Notes under the pieces: model-generated
Database searches by the model: none
Seen by the model: the letters and a program-made list of their open reading frames with translations, nothing else
Told to the model about the DNA's origin: nothing
Position numbers and translations under genes: made by a program
Assembly (NCBI GenBank): GCA_900552585.1
Contig: USAB01000019.1
Span: 1-26,524, forward strand
DNA: 26,524 nt
From: an uncultured Coriobacteriaceae bacterium
GTDB taxonomy: Bacteria > Actinomycetota > Coriobacteriia > Coriobacteriales > Eggerthellaceae
Direction: 5' to 3'
Shown: in pieces, positions 7,543 through 14,968 of the stretch
Layout: each line of letters starts with the position of its first letter
How positions within the stretch are numbered: the first letter of the stretch is position 1

Positions 7543-8436
7543 TCAAAGCACTACCTCCTTTTTGCGAAGCTCGTCTCTCACCTCTTCGATAGGAATATTA
7601 ATGCCGAAACGAATGCGATCCGCAACAACTGCTTGCTGATCATTCATACCCAGTCCGCCAAGTGTTTTACACCCGATTTTCTTCGCTTCTTTCAATAACT
7701 GCGTTTCACGCGGGGTATTGATTACCTCAGCAACAATCATACCTGGCTTTATTAAGCTCGGGTTTATAGGGGTTTCCATATTTCCATTCCCCATGCCGAC
7801 ATTAGTGCAGTTGACGAGGATATCCGATTCGTCAATCGATGCTCGCAATGTTGCCGTATCCTCGAACGCATGGATCTCAACTGAACAGGTAGTTACACCT
7901 TCGATACGTTCCTTCAATGCAAAGGCATTCTGATAAGAACACCCGTTTTCTCGCGCAAAGACATGTACTATCTCCGCACCTTCAAGAGCGGCCTGCGCGA
8001 GAATCGCCGAACCAGCCCCTCCCGGACCTAGCAACGTAATGGTCGAATCGGCAATCTTGACGCCATTGTTCGTCAAATTGTCGATGAAGCCCGGGCCATC
8101 TGAGTTATACCCAACAATATTCCCATTCTCTTCTTTCTTTACTACATTTACTGCACCGGCAAGTTCGGCAGTAGGGCTCAACTCGTCGAGAAAGGGTATG
8201 ATTGCTTGCTTACAGGGCATAGTCACAGTTGTACTGTCCCATCCGCCCATAACGCGAAACGCCGCCATCACAGCCGGCAAATCCTCAACCTGTATATCGA
8301 AAACTAAAAAGACCGCATTAATGCCCATTTTCTTATATGCCAGAGAATGAGTAGCGGGAGATACGGAATGTCTGACGGGGCTACCTATCATAGAAATGAG
8401 ACGCGTATTCCCATCGATCGGTACGGAAAGCGACAT
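7543..8436 (-). CDS. aroE: Quinate/shikimate dehydrogenase, YdiB-like
   Basis: This NAD(P)-dependent enzyme interconverts shikimate and 3-dehydroshikimate, and possibly quinate and 3-dehydroquinate. The substrate site is complete: RHSVSP (the two serines), the catalytic Lys in VTMPCKQ, Asn in AGAVNVV, Asp in GYNSDG, and the Gln in GLGMNDQQA. A Rossmann motif GPGGAGSAI follows. VTMPCKQ, DELSPTAELAGAVN, AQAALEG and SDILVNCTNVGM resemble E. coli YdiB more than biosynthetic AroE. I chose the ATG at 8436 (MSLSVPIDGNTRL; 297 residues) because GGAG sits nine bases upstream. An ATG five codons earlier lacks a ribosome site. It follows aroD on the same strand across a terminator. Confidence 0.9.
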   Translation of the reverse strand: MSLSVPIDGNTRLISMIGSPVRHSVSPATHSLAYKKMGINAVFLVFDIQVEDLPAVMAAFRVMGGWDSTTVTMPCKQAIIPFLDELSPTAELAGAVNVVKKEENGNIVGYNSDGPGFIDNLTNNGVKIADSTITLLGPGGAGSAILAQAALEGAEIVHVFARENGCSYQNAFALKERIEGVTTCSVEIHAFEDTATLRASIDESDILVNCTNVGMGNGNMETPINPSLIKPGMIVAEVINTPRETQLLKEAKKIGCKTLGGLGMNDQQAVVADRIRFGINIPIEEVRDELRKKEVVL

Positions 8437-8444
8437 TTGGCCAC

Positions 8445-8454
8445 GCTCCATTCA
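8445..8454 (-). repeat. TGAATGGAGC motif copy 1 (aroE translation start)
   Basis: The 10-mer TGAATGGAGC on the minus strand includes the GGAG ribosome site of aroE. The same 10-mer occurs at 9484 and 10452 on the plus strand. Confidence 0.5.
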
Positions 8455-8502
8455 TTGCAAGGCTGATTCGATACATGTTTCTTCTTTATATCCGAGTAGT
8501 GT

Positions 8503-8531
8503 AAAAGGCGGACCCCAAAACGGGGTCCGCC
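8503..8531 (-). terminator. Intrinsic terminator after aroD
   Basis: On the minus strand a perfect 10-bp stem GGCGGACCCC/GGGGTCCGCC with a short GTTTT loop is followed by TTTT. It starts 30 nt after the aroD stop and sits between aroD and aroE, so aroE depends on read-through or on a promoter within the short remaining gap. Confidence 0.85.
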
Positions 8532-8560
8532 CCATGTCGTCACGCAGAAATCGAGTTCGT

Positions 8561-9325
8561 TTATGACAGAACCTCATGCAACTCGTCCATGATATGACGG
8601 GCCAATTGAACATCTACCTGACCAGGCGCGGACGATTTAGCCAGAGAGCAGAAAGTGATAGAATTGCCGAAGTATTCACCCGCCAAGCGACTAATGCTCC
8701 CTTCGCGACCCATCGCCATCGTAAGCAACGGACCTTCCGTATGGAGACGATGCACTTCTTCAGTTGCAGCAAGCAACTTCAGCGCGTCATGCGCGTCCTT
8801 CGCCATGACCGCGCACTTGGGAATATCAGCGCCCATATCTAGCATATGGGTCATCAGGTTCACCATCCATTCCACAGAAGGCGTACCAGCGAAATTATGG
8901 TAGGACACGAGCGCCTTTACTCCGTGCGCATGGGCATCTTGAACCAGCTCCATCACTGCTTCATCGCCAATCCATGTCTCGATATCAACGATATCGAGGA
9001 TTTCCGCCTCGATTAGAGCCTTATTCAATGCGACGTATTGAGGCACGGTTAACGTATCATTGCCACCTTGGCTAACGCTGCGGAACGTGAAGAGAAACGG
9101 GTGTTCAGAAAGGGCTGGGGCAATCGTGCGACCTATTTCTAGCATTTTTTCCACATCGTAACGGTCGTCATTGAAATCGCCACGCCATTCGAAGCATTCG
9201 ACACCCGCCTTTTTTCCATCCTCGATAATATGGAGGCATTCCTCCGCATTTGCCCCCATTACCGAAATGATGGTTTTTGGCGAACCGTCGCCAAGTGCGG
9301 TTCCCTTAATAACAATCGGCTTCAT
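8561..9325 (-). CDS. aroD: Type I 3-dehydroquinate dehydratase, with E86Q substitution
   Basis: The enzyme dehydrates 3-dehydroquinate to 3-dehydroshikimate through a Schiff base. At 254 residues it aligns in number with the enterobacterial enzymes: E46 and R48 (FEWRGDF), R82 (TFRS), H143 (SYHNF), Schiff-base K170 (DIPKCAVMA) and R213 (SISRLAG). The C-terminus has SLAKSSAPGQ. Position 86, normally the third catalytic residue (Glu), is Gln in FRSVSQGG. The ATG at 9325 is preceded by GGGAGG at ideal spacing; the 16 extra upstream codons are not conserved. Its place between lysR and the YdiB-like gene suggests a catabolic or interconversion role rather than the sole biosynthetic copy. Confidence 0.93.
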   Translation of the reverse strand: MKPIVIKGTALGDGSPKTIISVMGANAEECLHIIEDGKKAGVECFEWRGDFNDDRYDVEKMLEIGRTIAPALSEHPFLFTFRSVSQGGNDTLTVPQYVALNKALIEAEILDIVDIETWIGDEAVMELVQDAHAHGVKALVSYHNFAGTPSVEWMVNLMTHMLDMGADIPKCAVMAKDAHDALKLLAATEEVHRLHTEGPLLTMAMGREGSISRLAGEYFGNSITFCSLAKSSAPGQVDVQLARHIMDELHEVLS

Positions 9326-9344
9326 AGCAAACCTCCCAGCCTCT

Positions 9345-9359
9345 TTCGGAAATTCCGAA
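9345..9359. promoter_or_regulatory. Perfect palindrome in the aroD leader (candidate LysR-type site)
   Basis: TTCGGAA-A-TTCCGAA is a perfect 15-bp inverted repeat 20-34 nt before the aroD start. It contains the T-N11-A spacing of LysR boxes. It could instead act as an RNA element near the ribosome site (GGGAGG), but the loop would be too small for a simple stable hairpin. Confidence 0.4.
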
Positions 9360-9483
9360 CACGCCGACCACATTATCGATTTTCCTTTGGGGGATCATCA
9401 GAAATGGCCATGCATCTACTATGATGATAGAGACTGGAGAAAACGCTTGTTATTCAAAAGAAAACAAATCCGCATGCAGATAT

Positions 9484-9500
9484 TGAATGGAGCTGCTATC
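9484..9500 (+). repeat. TGAATGGAGC motif copy 2 (aroD upstream / lysR 3' end)
   Basis: TGAATGGAGCTGCTATC matches the copy at 10452-10468 in 16 of 17 bases. It overlaps the lysR stop and lies about 160 bp upstream of aroD. Confidence 0.5.
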
Positions 9501-10401
9501 GCTCCGGTATCGAACACGTTGCGCCATAAGTTATAGAGAAGTAATTTATCATGTAATCTCTAAATTTTAGAGTAGCGTAATTCATGATGGTATCTTCGGG
9601 CCATTTTAGGTATATATACCGTTTGCGGTGAACATCAGTGATGGGAATAGGAACGACGCGGCTTTTCCAGTTACCAAACCAGGTGATGGCAGGGGCTATG
9701 GTAAAACCGATTCCCGCTGAAACATACGTCATCACGCGATCGTAATCCTGGTCGGCGACAGCAATGTTTGGCCTCGCGCCGAGTTCCAGAAACATGTGAA
9801 GAACCGTATCGTATAACGTACTAGGAAGCAGGCTTACAAAGGGCCCCTCTACCAAACTCGCCAATGCTATCTCATCGCGCCCGGCATATGGGCTATTGGG
9901 AGAAACAGCAACGATAAGATCTTCTTCACCGAGCATCAGATAATTCGGCTCCTTATGTAATATGGGACTGGCGAAGAACGTGATATCAGGTCTAAGCTGC
10001 TCTAAACGATCAGAATAGGTAGTTCCCATTGATCCCATGCGTAAATACACATTGGGGTTCTCTTTGCTGAAGCCTTTGATGATATCGCCGTAGTTCCCCA
10101 TAGGAACTGGCGAATATACATTCACGGTAAGGTTCTTCTCATGCATAAACGAAGAGACATCATCTTTGAGCGTGTTAACGGTATCAAGAACGGCAAGGGC
10201 GTCATGCACCGCAACATAACCAACACTGTTTAGGACGATATTACGCCCAACGCGATCGAAGAGAGCGGTCCCCAACTCGTCTTCGAGAGAATGCAGGTAC
10301 CTACTGAGACTGGGCTGTGAGACATGCAGCTTTCGCGCAGCCTTAGTAAGATTCTGGCATTCGGCAATGACACACAGATATTTCAATTGCTGTAATTCCA
10401 T
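9496..10401 (-). CDS. LysR-family transcriptional regulator
   Basis: The 301-residue protein starts with a winged helix-turn-helix (residues 1-60: MELQQLKYLCVIAECQNLTK, HVSQPSLSRYLHSLEDELGTALFDR). A linker helix follows, then a periplasmic-binding-like effector domain (about 90-295, ending ISAGIGFTIAPA-type YVSAGIGFTIAPAITWF and a C-terminal helix). It lies 170 bp upstream of aroD on the same strand and divergently from an orphan gene, so it is the likely regulator of aroD, aroE and perhaps the transporters, with a pathway carboxylate as coinducer. No ribosome site precedes the ATG. The -10 box ends seven bases before it, which predicts a leaderless mRNA. Confidence 0.92.
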   Translation of the reverse strand: MELQQLKYLCVIAECQNLTKAARKLHVSQPSLSRYLHSLEDELGTALFDRVGRNIVLNSVGYVAVHDALAVLDTVNTLKDDVSSFMHEKNLTVNVYSPVPMGNYGDIIKGFSKENPNVYLRMGSMGTTYSDRLEQLRPDITFFASPILHKEPNYLMLGEEDLIVAVSPNSPYAGRDEIALASLVEGPFVSLLPSTLYDTVLHMFLELGARPNIAVADQDYDRVMTYVSAGIGFTIAPAITWFGNWKSRVVPIPITDVHRKRYIYLKWPEDTIMNYATLKFRDYMINYFSITYGATCSIPER

Positions 10402-10402
10402 A

Positions 10403-10432
10403 TTGGTAATTATACTTATTATTAAATATAAT
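10403..10432 (+). promoter_or_regulatory. Promoter of the divergent orphan gene
   Basis: TTGGTA (10403-10408) and a perfect TATAAT (10427-10432) are 18 nt apart on the plus strand. The expected start is near 10439, giving a leader of about 90 nt that contains the 10452-10484 inverted repeat. It overlaps the lysR promoter on the other strand. Confidence 0.6.
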
Positions 10433-10438
10433 CAGCAA
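10409..10438 (-). promoter_or_regulatory. lysR promoter, predicted leaderless start
   Basis: On the minus strand TTGCTG (10438-10433) and a perfect TATAAT (10414-10409) are 18 nt apart. The initiation point seven bases on coincides with the lysR ATG at 10401. Confidence 0.55.
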
Positions 10439-10451
10439 TTTATTTGTTCCC

Positions 10452-10484
10452 TGAATGGAGCAGCTATCCGTGCAACTCCATTCA
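10452..10484 (+). repeat. Inverted repeat containing TGAATGGAGC copy 3
   Basis: TGAATGGAG (10452-10460) and CTCCATTCA (10476-10484) form a perfect 9-bp inverted repeat with a 15-nt spacer, in the lysR/orphan intergenic region. It could be a two-half-site operator or an RNA hairpin in the orphan leader. The left arm continues as GCAGCTATC, nearly matching copy 2. Confidence 0.6.
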
Positions 10485-10526
10485 AAACAATAGAATACCA
10501 ATGAGCATTTGGAAAGAATCAACAAT

Positions 10527-11528
10527 ATGTTTTCGAAGCGATATATTTCCCCATCATTACCGCAGATCAACGCTAACGACATACCTGCACAGCGCGAACT
10601 GGCGAAATCCGCTGCCGCTGAAGGCAATTCGGCAGTCGTAATCGAGTCATGCAACAATATTATTGCAGTTAATTCGGACGACGCCGATGCTTGGCAACTT
10701 CTTGCAAAATTTGATGGATGGAATTCAAAAACATACCAGCTCGATCAAACCCGTGCATTCCAGGCGATTTTACATGCATCGGGACTCTCTTCCGAAAAGG
10801 ATAAGTATGCCATAGCAACCGAAATATATAGCGAGAGAAAAAAGCAGATCGCTTTATTATTGGAATCTGAATTATCCATGCCCTCGCATACTAGCGTAAA
10901 GCGACTTCAGGAAACAATGATGCTTTGGAAGGAACTGCTAGTACGAATCCCCAACCTAAATGCTGACCTTCTCGAAGATGAAATTAATTTGGTCGCAAAC
11001 CTCTGCATGCGCTCGCGAATGGGAATTATGCCGAATGACCGCATGATCCGTACGGCCTACAAAACATTTAATAACAAAGAAAGCTATGACGACACATTCC
11101 GCAAGGCGCTTTCACCTCGCATCGAATCCGAAGAGGAAAAGAAAATCGCGACGTGCAATCGCATACTCGTAGAAGCAGATAACCGTCAAGCCATGTACAA
11201 TGCCTGGTCAAACACAATGAATCCAAGTTGTGAAGAGATAATTGAACGCTTGCGAGAGGAGCGGATTTTTCTTTCCACAGGAATAGAAGAACTAGAAAGC
11301 ATGACAAACAAGTTGTTGTATGTCAGACAAATTCAGGAACTGGAACGCCAACTTTCAAATACGAAACCGTACAAGCTAATGCAACGCAATGAGATACAGA
11401 CACAAATCGATGCATTGCGCACAGAGATTAAAAAGGTTGAAAAAAGAATGGAACCGATTTCCGCTCCACTTCAGGCAAAGATCGACAATATCGATACGAA
11501 GCTAAAGAAGCTTTCCGCGGAAGGCTAG
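10527..11528 (+). CDS. Orphan protein: TPR-like N-terminus and C-terminal coiled coil
   Basis: I do not recognise a named family. The 333-residue protein has a TPR-like helical pair near residues 20-70 (RELAKSAAAEGNSAVVIESC, NSDDADAWQLLAKFDGW). A long charged helical middle follows, then a heptad-like coiled coil from about 230 to the end (RQIQELERQLS, IDALRTEIKKVEKRM). There is no signal peptide, membrane span or enzymatic motif. The gene is clearly AT-richer than the flanks and points against all its neighbours, suggesting separate acquisition. I chose the ATG at 10527 with GGAAAG ten bases upstream; a TTG at 10509 is the alternative. An in-frame stop at 10491 closes the frame. Confidence 0.75.
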   Translation: MFSKRYISPSLPQINANDIPAQRELAKSAAAEGNSAVVIESCNNIIAVNSDDADAWQLLAKFDGWNSKTYQLDQTRAFQAILHASGLSSEKDKYAIATEIYSERKKQIALLLESELSMPSHTSVKRLQETMMLWKELLVRIPNLNADLLEDEINLVANLCMRSRMGIMPNDRMIRTAYKTFNNKESYDDTFRKALSPRIESEEEKKIATCNRILVEADNRQAMYNAWSNTMNPSCEEIIERLREERIFLSTGIEELESMTNKLLYVRQIQELERQLSNTKPYKLMQRNEIQTQIDALRTEIKKVEKRMEPISAPLQAKIDNIDTKLKKLSAEG

Positions 11529-11583
11529 CATTTTTCAGCGACGATGACAGCCAACGGCATGAAATAGGATTGCAATATATGAT

Positions 11584-11614
11584 GAAGGGGCTAGGCAGAA
11601 TGCCTGGCCCCTTC
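11584..11614. terminator. Hairpin between convergent orphan and dctP genes
   Basis: GAAGGGGCTAGGCA pairs with TGCCTGGCCCCTTC around a 3-nt loop (14 bp, with one T-G pair on the plus strand and one mismatch on the minus strand). It lies between two convergent stops and probably serves both. No strong T tract is present on either side. Confidence 0.6.
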
Positions 11615-11665
11615 TCCGTAACAGGCTTTAGCTGGCTTTAGCTTGCTTTCAGCCAGCTTCGATAA

Positions 11666-12766
11666 TTATTTCTTCGTCTTCTCCAAAAGATCAATCATGG
11701 TATCGCTCAAGCCGTCAGTCTGCTTGCTAACGTCGGAGTACACCTTCTTCACACCATCGAGAGCCAGAACCTGGTCAAAGAAGCCATCGTCATAGTCAAT
11801 AACCTTCATGCCTGCGTCGGTCATTGTCTTGATGCTCGACTTATCCAGTTCAGTGATCTGAGGCTGAATCTCGTCAGTAGCTTCTTGGACAGCCTTGTTG
11901 ATGGCATCCTGATAAGCCGGATCCAGGGAATCCCACGTATCTTTATTGATGCTGATGTTGTTTACGTACAGTGTGTGCTTTGTATTGCACAGATACTTCT
12001 GAACCTCCTGGAAACTGGAGCCGACGCACGTATCAGTTGCGTTCTCCTGGCCGTCGACAGTTCCATTCTGCAATGCGAAGTAAACCTCGCTGAATGCCAG
12101 CGGCGTGGGCTCAGCACCCAAAGCGCTCCAGAATGCCATATTGTTGGAGTTTTCCATGGTGCGGATCTGGAAGCCCTTGAAATCAGACAACTTGGAGAGG
12201 TCCTTGTTGGAAGTAGTTACGCGGTACGTGCCGGCCTGCAGCCAACCCAAATTATGGAAACCAGCATCCTCGAATGCACTCTGCAGTTTCTTGGTGAACT
12301 TATTATCTCCGTTCAGCACCTGATCGATTTGATCAGCATCATAATTGGCAAATGCCATCGGCGCATCGAACACAGCCAAGTCGTCAATAAAGGAAACCTC
12401 TGTTGCGGGCTGAGTCACAACCATCTGAATATCATTGCTCTGTTCTTGTCGCAGCAGATCTGTATCGCCGCCAAGCTCACCATTCGGGTGATATTCAACA
12501 GTAATCTTTCCGCCCGTGTCATCACTCACATGCTGAGCAAAAGACTGGCCCCACAACTGACCTGCAGCACCCTTGCCAGTACTATCAGCGGCGATAAGAG
12601 TAACAGAATCCAAATCCTTGTAGGCATCAGGAACGCTAGATTCTGATGACTCGCTATTTCCGCCTGAACAACCAGACAGCCCGATTACCACGAAGAATAC
12701 TAAGGCGAAAACGCCGGCAATCCAAACCGCCTTCCTGCTTCCCTGTGATCTTGCAAGAGTTTTCAT
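11666..12766 (-). CDS. dctP: TRAP transporter substrate-binding lipoprotein DctP
   Basis: This is the extracytoplasmic solute receptor of a tripartite ATP-independent (sodium- or proton-driven) carboxylate transporter. The N-terminus is a lipoprotein signal: basic start, hydrophobic stretch and lipobox LSGC with C33 as the lipid-anchor residue. The mature part has DctP signatures: YRVTTSNKDLSKLSDFKG, the ligand-binding Arg in FQIRTMENSN, and PLAFSEVYFALQNGTVDGQE. Length is 366 residues. The ATG follows AGGAAGGGGTAGGGAA. It is the last gene of dctQ-dctM-dctP, 48 nt after dctM. The ligand cannot be read from the sequence; neighbouring aroD/aroE make a cyclic hydroxy-acid such as quinate or shikimate a candidate. 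Confidence 0.94.
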   Translation of the reverse strand: MKTLARSQGSRKAVWIAGVFALVFFVVIGLSGCSGGNSESSESSVPDAYKDLDSVTLIAADSTGKGAAGQLWGQSFAQHVSDDTGGKITVEYHPNGELGGDTDLLRQEQSNDIQMVVTQPATEVSFIDDLAVFDAPMAFANYDADQIDQVLNGDNKFTKKLQSAFEDAGFHNLGWLQAGTYRVTTSNKDLSKLSDFKGFQIRTMENSNNMAFWSALGAEPTPLAFSEVYFALQNGTVDGQENATDTCVGSSFQEVQKYLCNTKHTLYVNNISINKDTWDSLDPAYQDAINKAVQEATDEIQPQITELDKSSIKTMTDAGMKVIDYDDGFFDQVLALDGVKKVYSDVSKQTDGLSDTMIDLLEKTKK

Positions 12767-12814
12767 TTCCCTACCCCTTCCTCACTAGCAGATACCAGTG
12801 ACGATCTCCAATAC

Positions 12815-14107
12815 TTAGCCGAGGAACGCAAGCGAGAACCAAGGCACATACACGATAAGAACAAGCGCGACAAGAAATGCCGCAATGAACGGAAGCGCAC
12901 GCCGTGCAATAGACATCGGTTGGTCTTGCGAGATATTCGCCACGACGAACAAATTCAATCCGAACGGAGGAGTTGCAAGCCCGATCGCCAAGCAGCACAC
13001 CAACATTACACCGAAATGCACCGGATCGACGCCCAATACCTGCATGCCGGGAAGCAGGATTGGAGCAAGAATAATAATGGCGGGTCCAGTGTCCATAACC
13101 ATGCCCAACACCAGAAACAGTAGCACGCAAACCGTAACAGCCGCCCACATACTCGAACCGAATGAAGTGGTGATAAACGTGGTGATAGCAGAAGCCGCAC
13201 CGGTCAGAGACAAGACACGACCGAACGCTGTAGCAAAAGCCAGTACAAATGCCAGACCTGCATACGTTCGAACCGAGGTAGACATGATTCCCCAGATATC
13301 TTTAACACTGATGGTCTTATACACACATAGCGATACAATCAGAGCATAGAATACGCTGATGCAAGCAGCCTCTGTAGGAGTAACAATGCCGCTGTAGATT
13401 CCGCCCAGCACGATCACTGGGCACAACAAAGCAGGCAGGCTGTCCAAGAACAGATGACCGAAACCCTGGCCCTTCAATTCGCCCATTGCCTGTTTGATTA
13501 AGGCCTGATCTTCACCGTTGCGCCGACAATAAATCACACTATAAATCATCAAACAGATTGCGACCAAGATGCCCGGAAGAATGCCGGCAAGGAACAGTGA
13601 GCCTGTAGAGACCCCTGTCGCCAGGGAATATAGCACGAATGGAATGGACGGCGGAATGATTACACCTAAGCTGCCGGCAACAACAATCAGCCCGGCGCTC
13701 CACTTGCGATCATAGCCAAGACCAACAAGGAAAGGCACGCACATAGCGCCGACAGCGGCTGCTGTTGCGGGGCCAGATCCGGAGATAGCTCCGTAGAACA
13801 AGCAGGTCAAAATGACTGCACAAGGAACACCACCATGAAAGTGGCCAACGAAATAAGCAAAGAAGCTGAATAGCTTCTTCGAAATGCCGCCCTCAGCCAT
13901 GATAATGCCGCTGAAGATAAACAGTGGCACGGCAAGAATTGGGGTCGAATTAGCACCTGAGAATGCGTTTGTCACCAGCTGAGTGATGTTTCCGCCTGAC
14001 CCAGTGAACATGATAGGAGAGAGCGTGCCAGCAACCATCGCAAAACCAATGGGGACGGAAAGCGCGATTGCTGCAAGGAATACGATAAACAAAATTACTG
14101 CTGGCAT
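12815..14107 (-). CDS. dctM: TRAP transporter large permease DctM
   Basis: At 430 residues with about twelve hydrophobic segments this has the size of a stand-alone DctM, the ion-coupled transport subunit in the cytoplasmic membrane. Family motifs include VPLFIFSGIIMAEGGIS, GSGPATAAAVGAMCVPFL, GVIIPPSIPFVLYSLATG and TPTEAACISVFYAL. Its ATG overlaps the dctQ stop by one base (TAATG), which ties the two membrane subunits in translation. The gene dctP follows 48 nt later. It is AT-richer than the flanks, like the rest of the block. Confidence 0.95.
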   Translation of the reverse strand: MPAVILFIVFLAAIALSVPIGFAMVAGTLSPIMFTGSGGNITQLVTNAFSGANSTPILAVPLFIFSGIIMAEGGISKKLFSFFAYFVGHFHGGVPCAVILTCLFYGAISGSGPATAAAVGAMCVPFLVGLGYDRKWSAGLIVVAGSLGVIIPPSIPFVLYSLATGVSTGSLFLAGILPGILVAICLMIYSVIYCRRNGEDQALIKQAMGELKGQGFGHLFLDSLPALLCPVIVLGGIYSGIVTPTEAACISVFYALIVSLCVYKTISVKDIWGIMSTSVRTYAGLAFVLAFATAFGRVLSLTGAASAITTFITTSFGSSMWAAVTVCVLLFLVLGMVMDTGPAIIILAPILLPGMQVLGVDPVHFGVMLVCCLAIGLATPPFGLNLFVVANISQDQPMSIARRALPFIAAFLVALVLIVYVPWFSLAFLG

Positions 14108-14694
14108 TATGCCCCTCCCTTCTCACTGGCCTTTGAGGTTTCCTCTTCCTTTGCAGCATTGCGCATCTCGGCAGAAAGCTCGAACTGTGCTTGCTGCTCC
14201 ATCGTATCCGCTGGCGGCTCGTTGAAATGCTTGATATGGATGATGCACATCTCAACACTGCGCAGCGCTGCTCCTACGAATCCGATAAAAACAACCAGAT
14301 ACATAATCCACATCGGCCAGAGCATGGCAGGCGAAACCTCACCACTCGCGATGATGCGCTGAAGGACTACGAAGGCCGCATAGGATAGAATCGCCATAAG
14401 AACAACCGTTATCACATCAACAATGATGTTCATCAGATTGCGAAGCTTCCAAGGAAATGTATCGATAAGAGCGGTAACCCTCAACGGCGTCTCCGTGCGA
14501 ATCGTATATGGAAGAGACAAAAACACCGTTGCAATCCATGCGAATCTACAAAGTTCCTCTGCCCAGGTCAGCGATGGAAACATCGGAACATTACGGCAGA
14601 TTACCTGCAGTAATTCCACTACGGAAATCACGATTAAAAAGAAGATTAGAATAACTTCCTCGAAGTGCTCGTCCAACCATTTTACGGCTTTCAC
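14107..14694 (-). CDS. dctQ: TRAP transporter small permease DctQ
   Basis: The 195-residue protein has four hydrophobic segments. It carries the DctQ signatures EEVILIFFLIVISVVELLQV, LTWAEELCRFAWIATVFLS and a basic loop before TALIDTFPWKLR. A long charged C-terminal tail (about 150-195) is cytoplasmic. I chose the GTG start at 14694 because GGGAGG stands about ten bases before it. The ATG at 14718 would place that ribosome site inside the gene and has none of its own. A 250-bp gap separates it from the AEC gene; an AT-rich stretch there with TATACT (14852-14847, minus strand) may be its promoter, but the -35 is poor. Confidence 0.9.
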   Translation of the reverse strand: MKAVKWLDEHFEEVILIFFLIVISVVELLQVICRNVPMFPSLTWAEELCRFAWIATVFLSLPYTIRTETPLRVTALIDTFPWKLRNLMNIIVDVITVVLMAILSYAAFVVLQRIIASGEVSPAMLWPMWIMYLVVFIGFVGAALRSVEMCIIHIKHFNEPPADTMEQQAQFELSAEMRNAAKEEETSKASEKGGA

Positions 14695-14968
14695 CTCTAC
14701 CCCACCTCCCTTTCTCATTAATCATTCGACGAATTCATTCTTCCGGATTCATTGGGCATCGCGATACTCACCGGCTTCATTCACCTAACTCCAGCGCGTT
14801 CCCATCAGAACCACACGGCAGAAAAGGTGATTTGAAGAACGAAATAAGTATATTGAACAATGGTGAGGTGATTTATTTCAATACCGAACGATGTTTATTT
14901 GCTTGTCGTATCAATGACATATATCGTTCTTCCGCTGCTAAATGCGTGTTTTCTATACGTCAAGAGAA

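Noticed and set aside
7447..7698. 83-codon plus-strand frame at the aroE 3' end
   Set aside because: Mostly antisense to aroE, begins inside the terminator hairpin, and lacks a ribosome site or known motif.
9484..10468. Near-identical 17-bp direct repeats flanking lysR read as transposon or cassette ends
   Set aside because: No transposase, terminal inverted repeats or target duplication is seen. A third copy of the core at aroE fits an operator better.
11621..11655. Short tandem-like GGCTTTAGCT repeats after dctP
   Set aside because: Only two imperfect units, which also form a small GCTGGCT/AGCCAGC hairpin. Too short to call a repeat element or terminator on its own.
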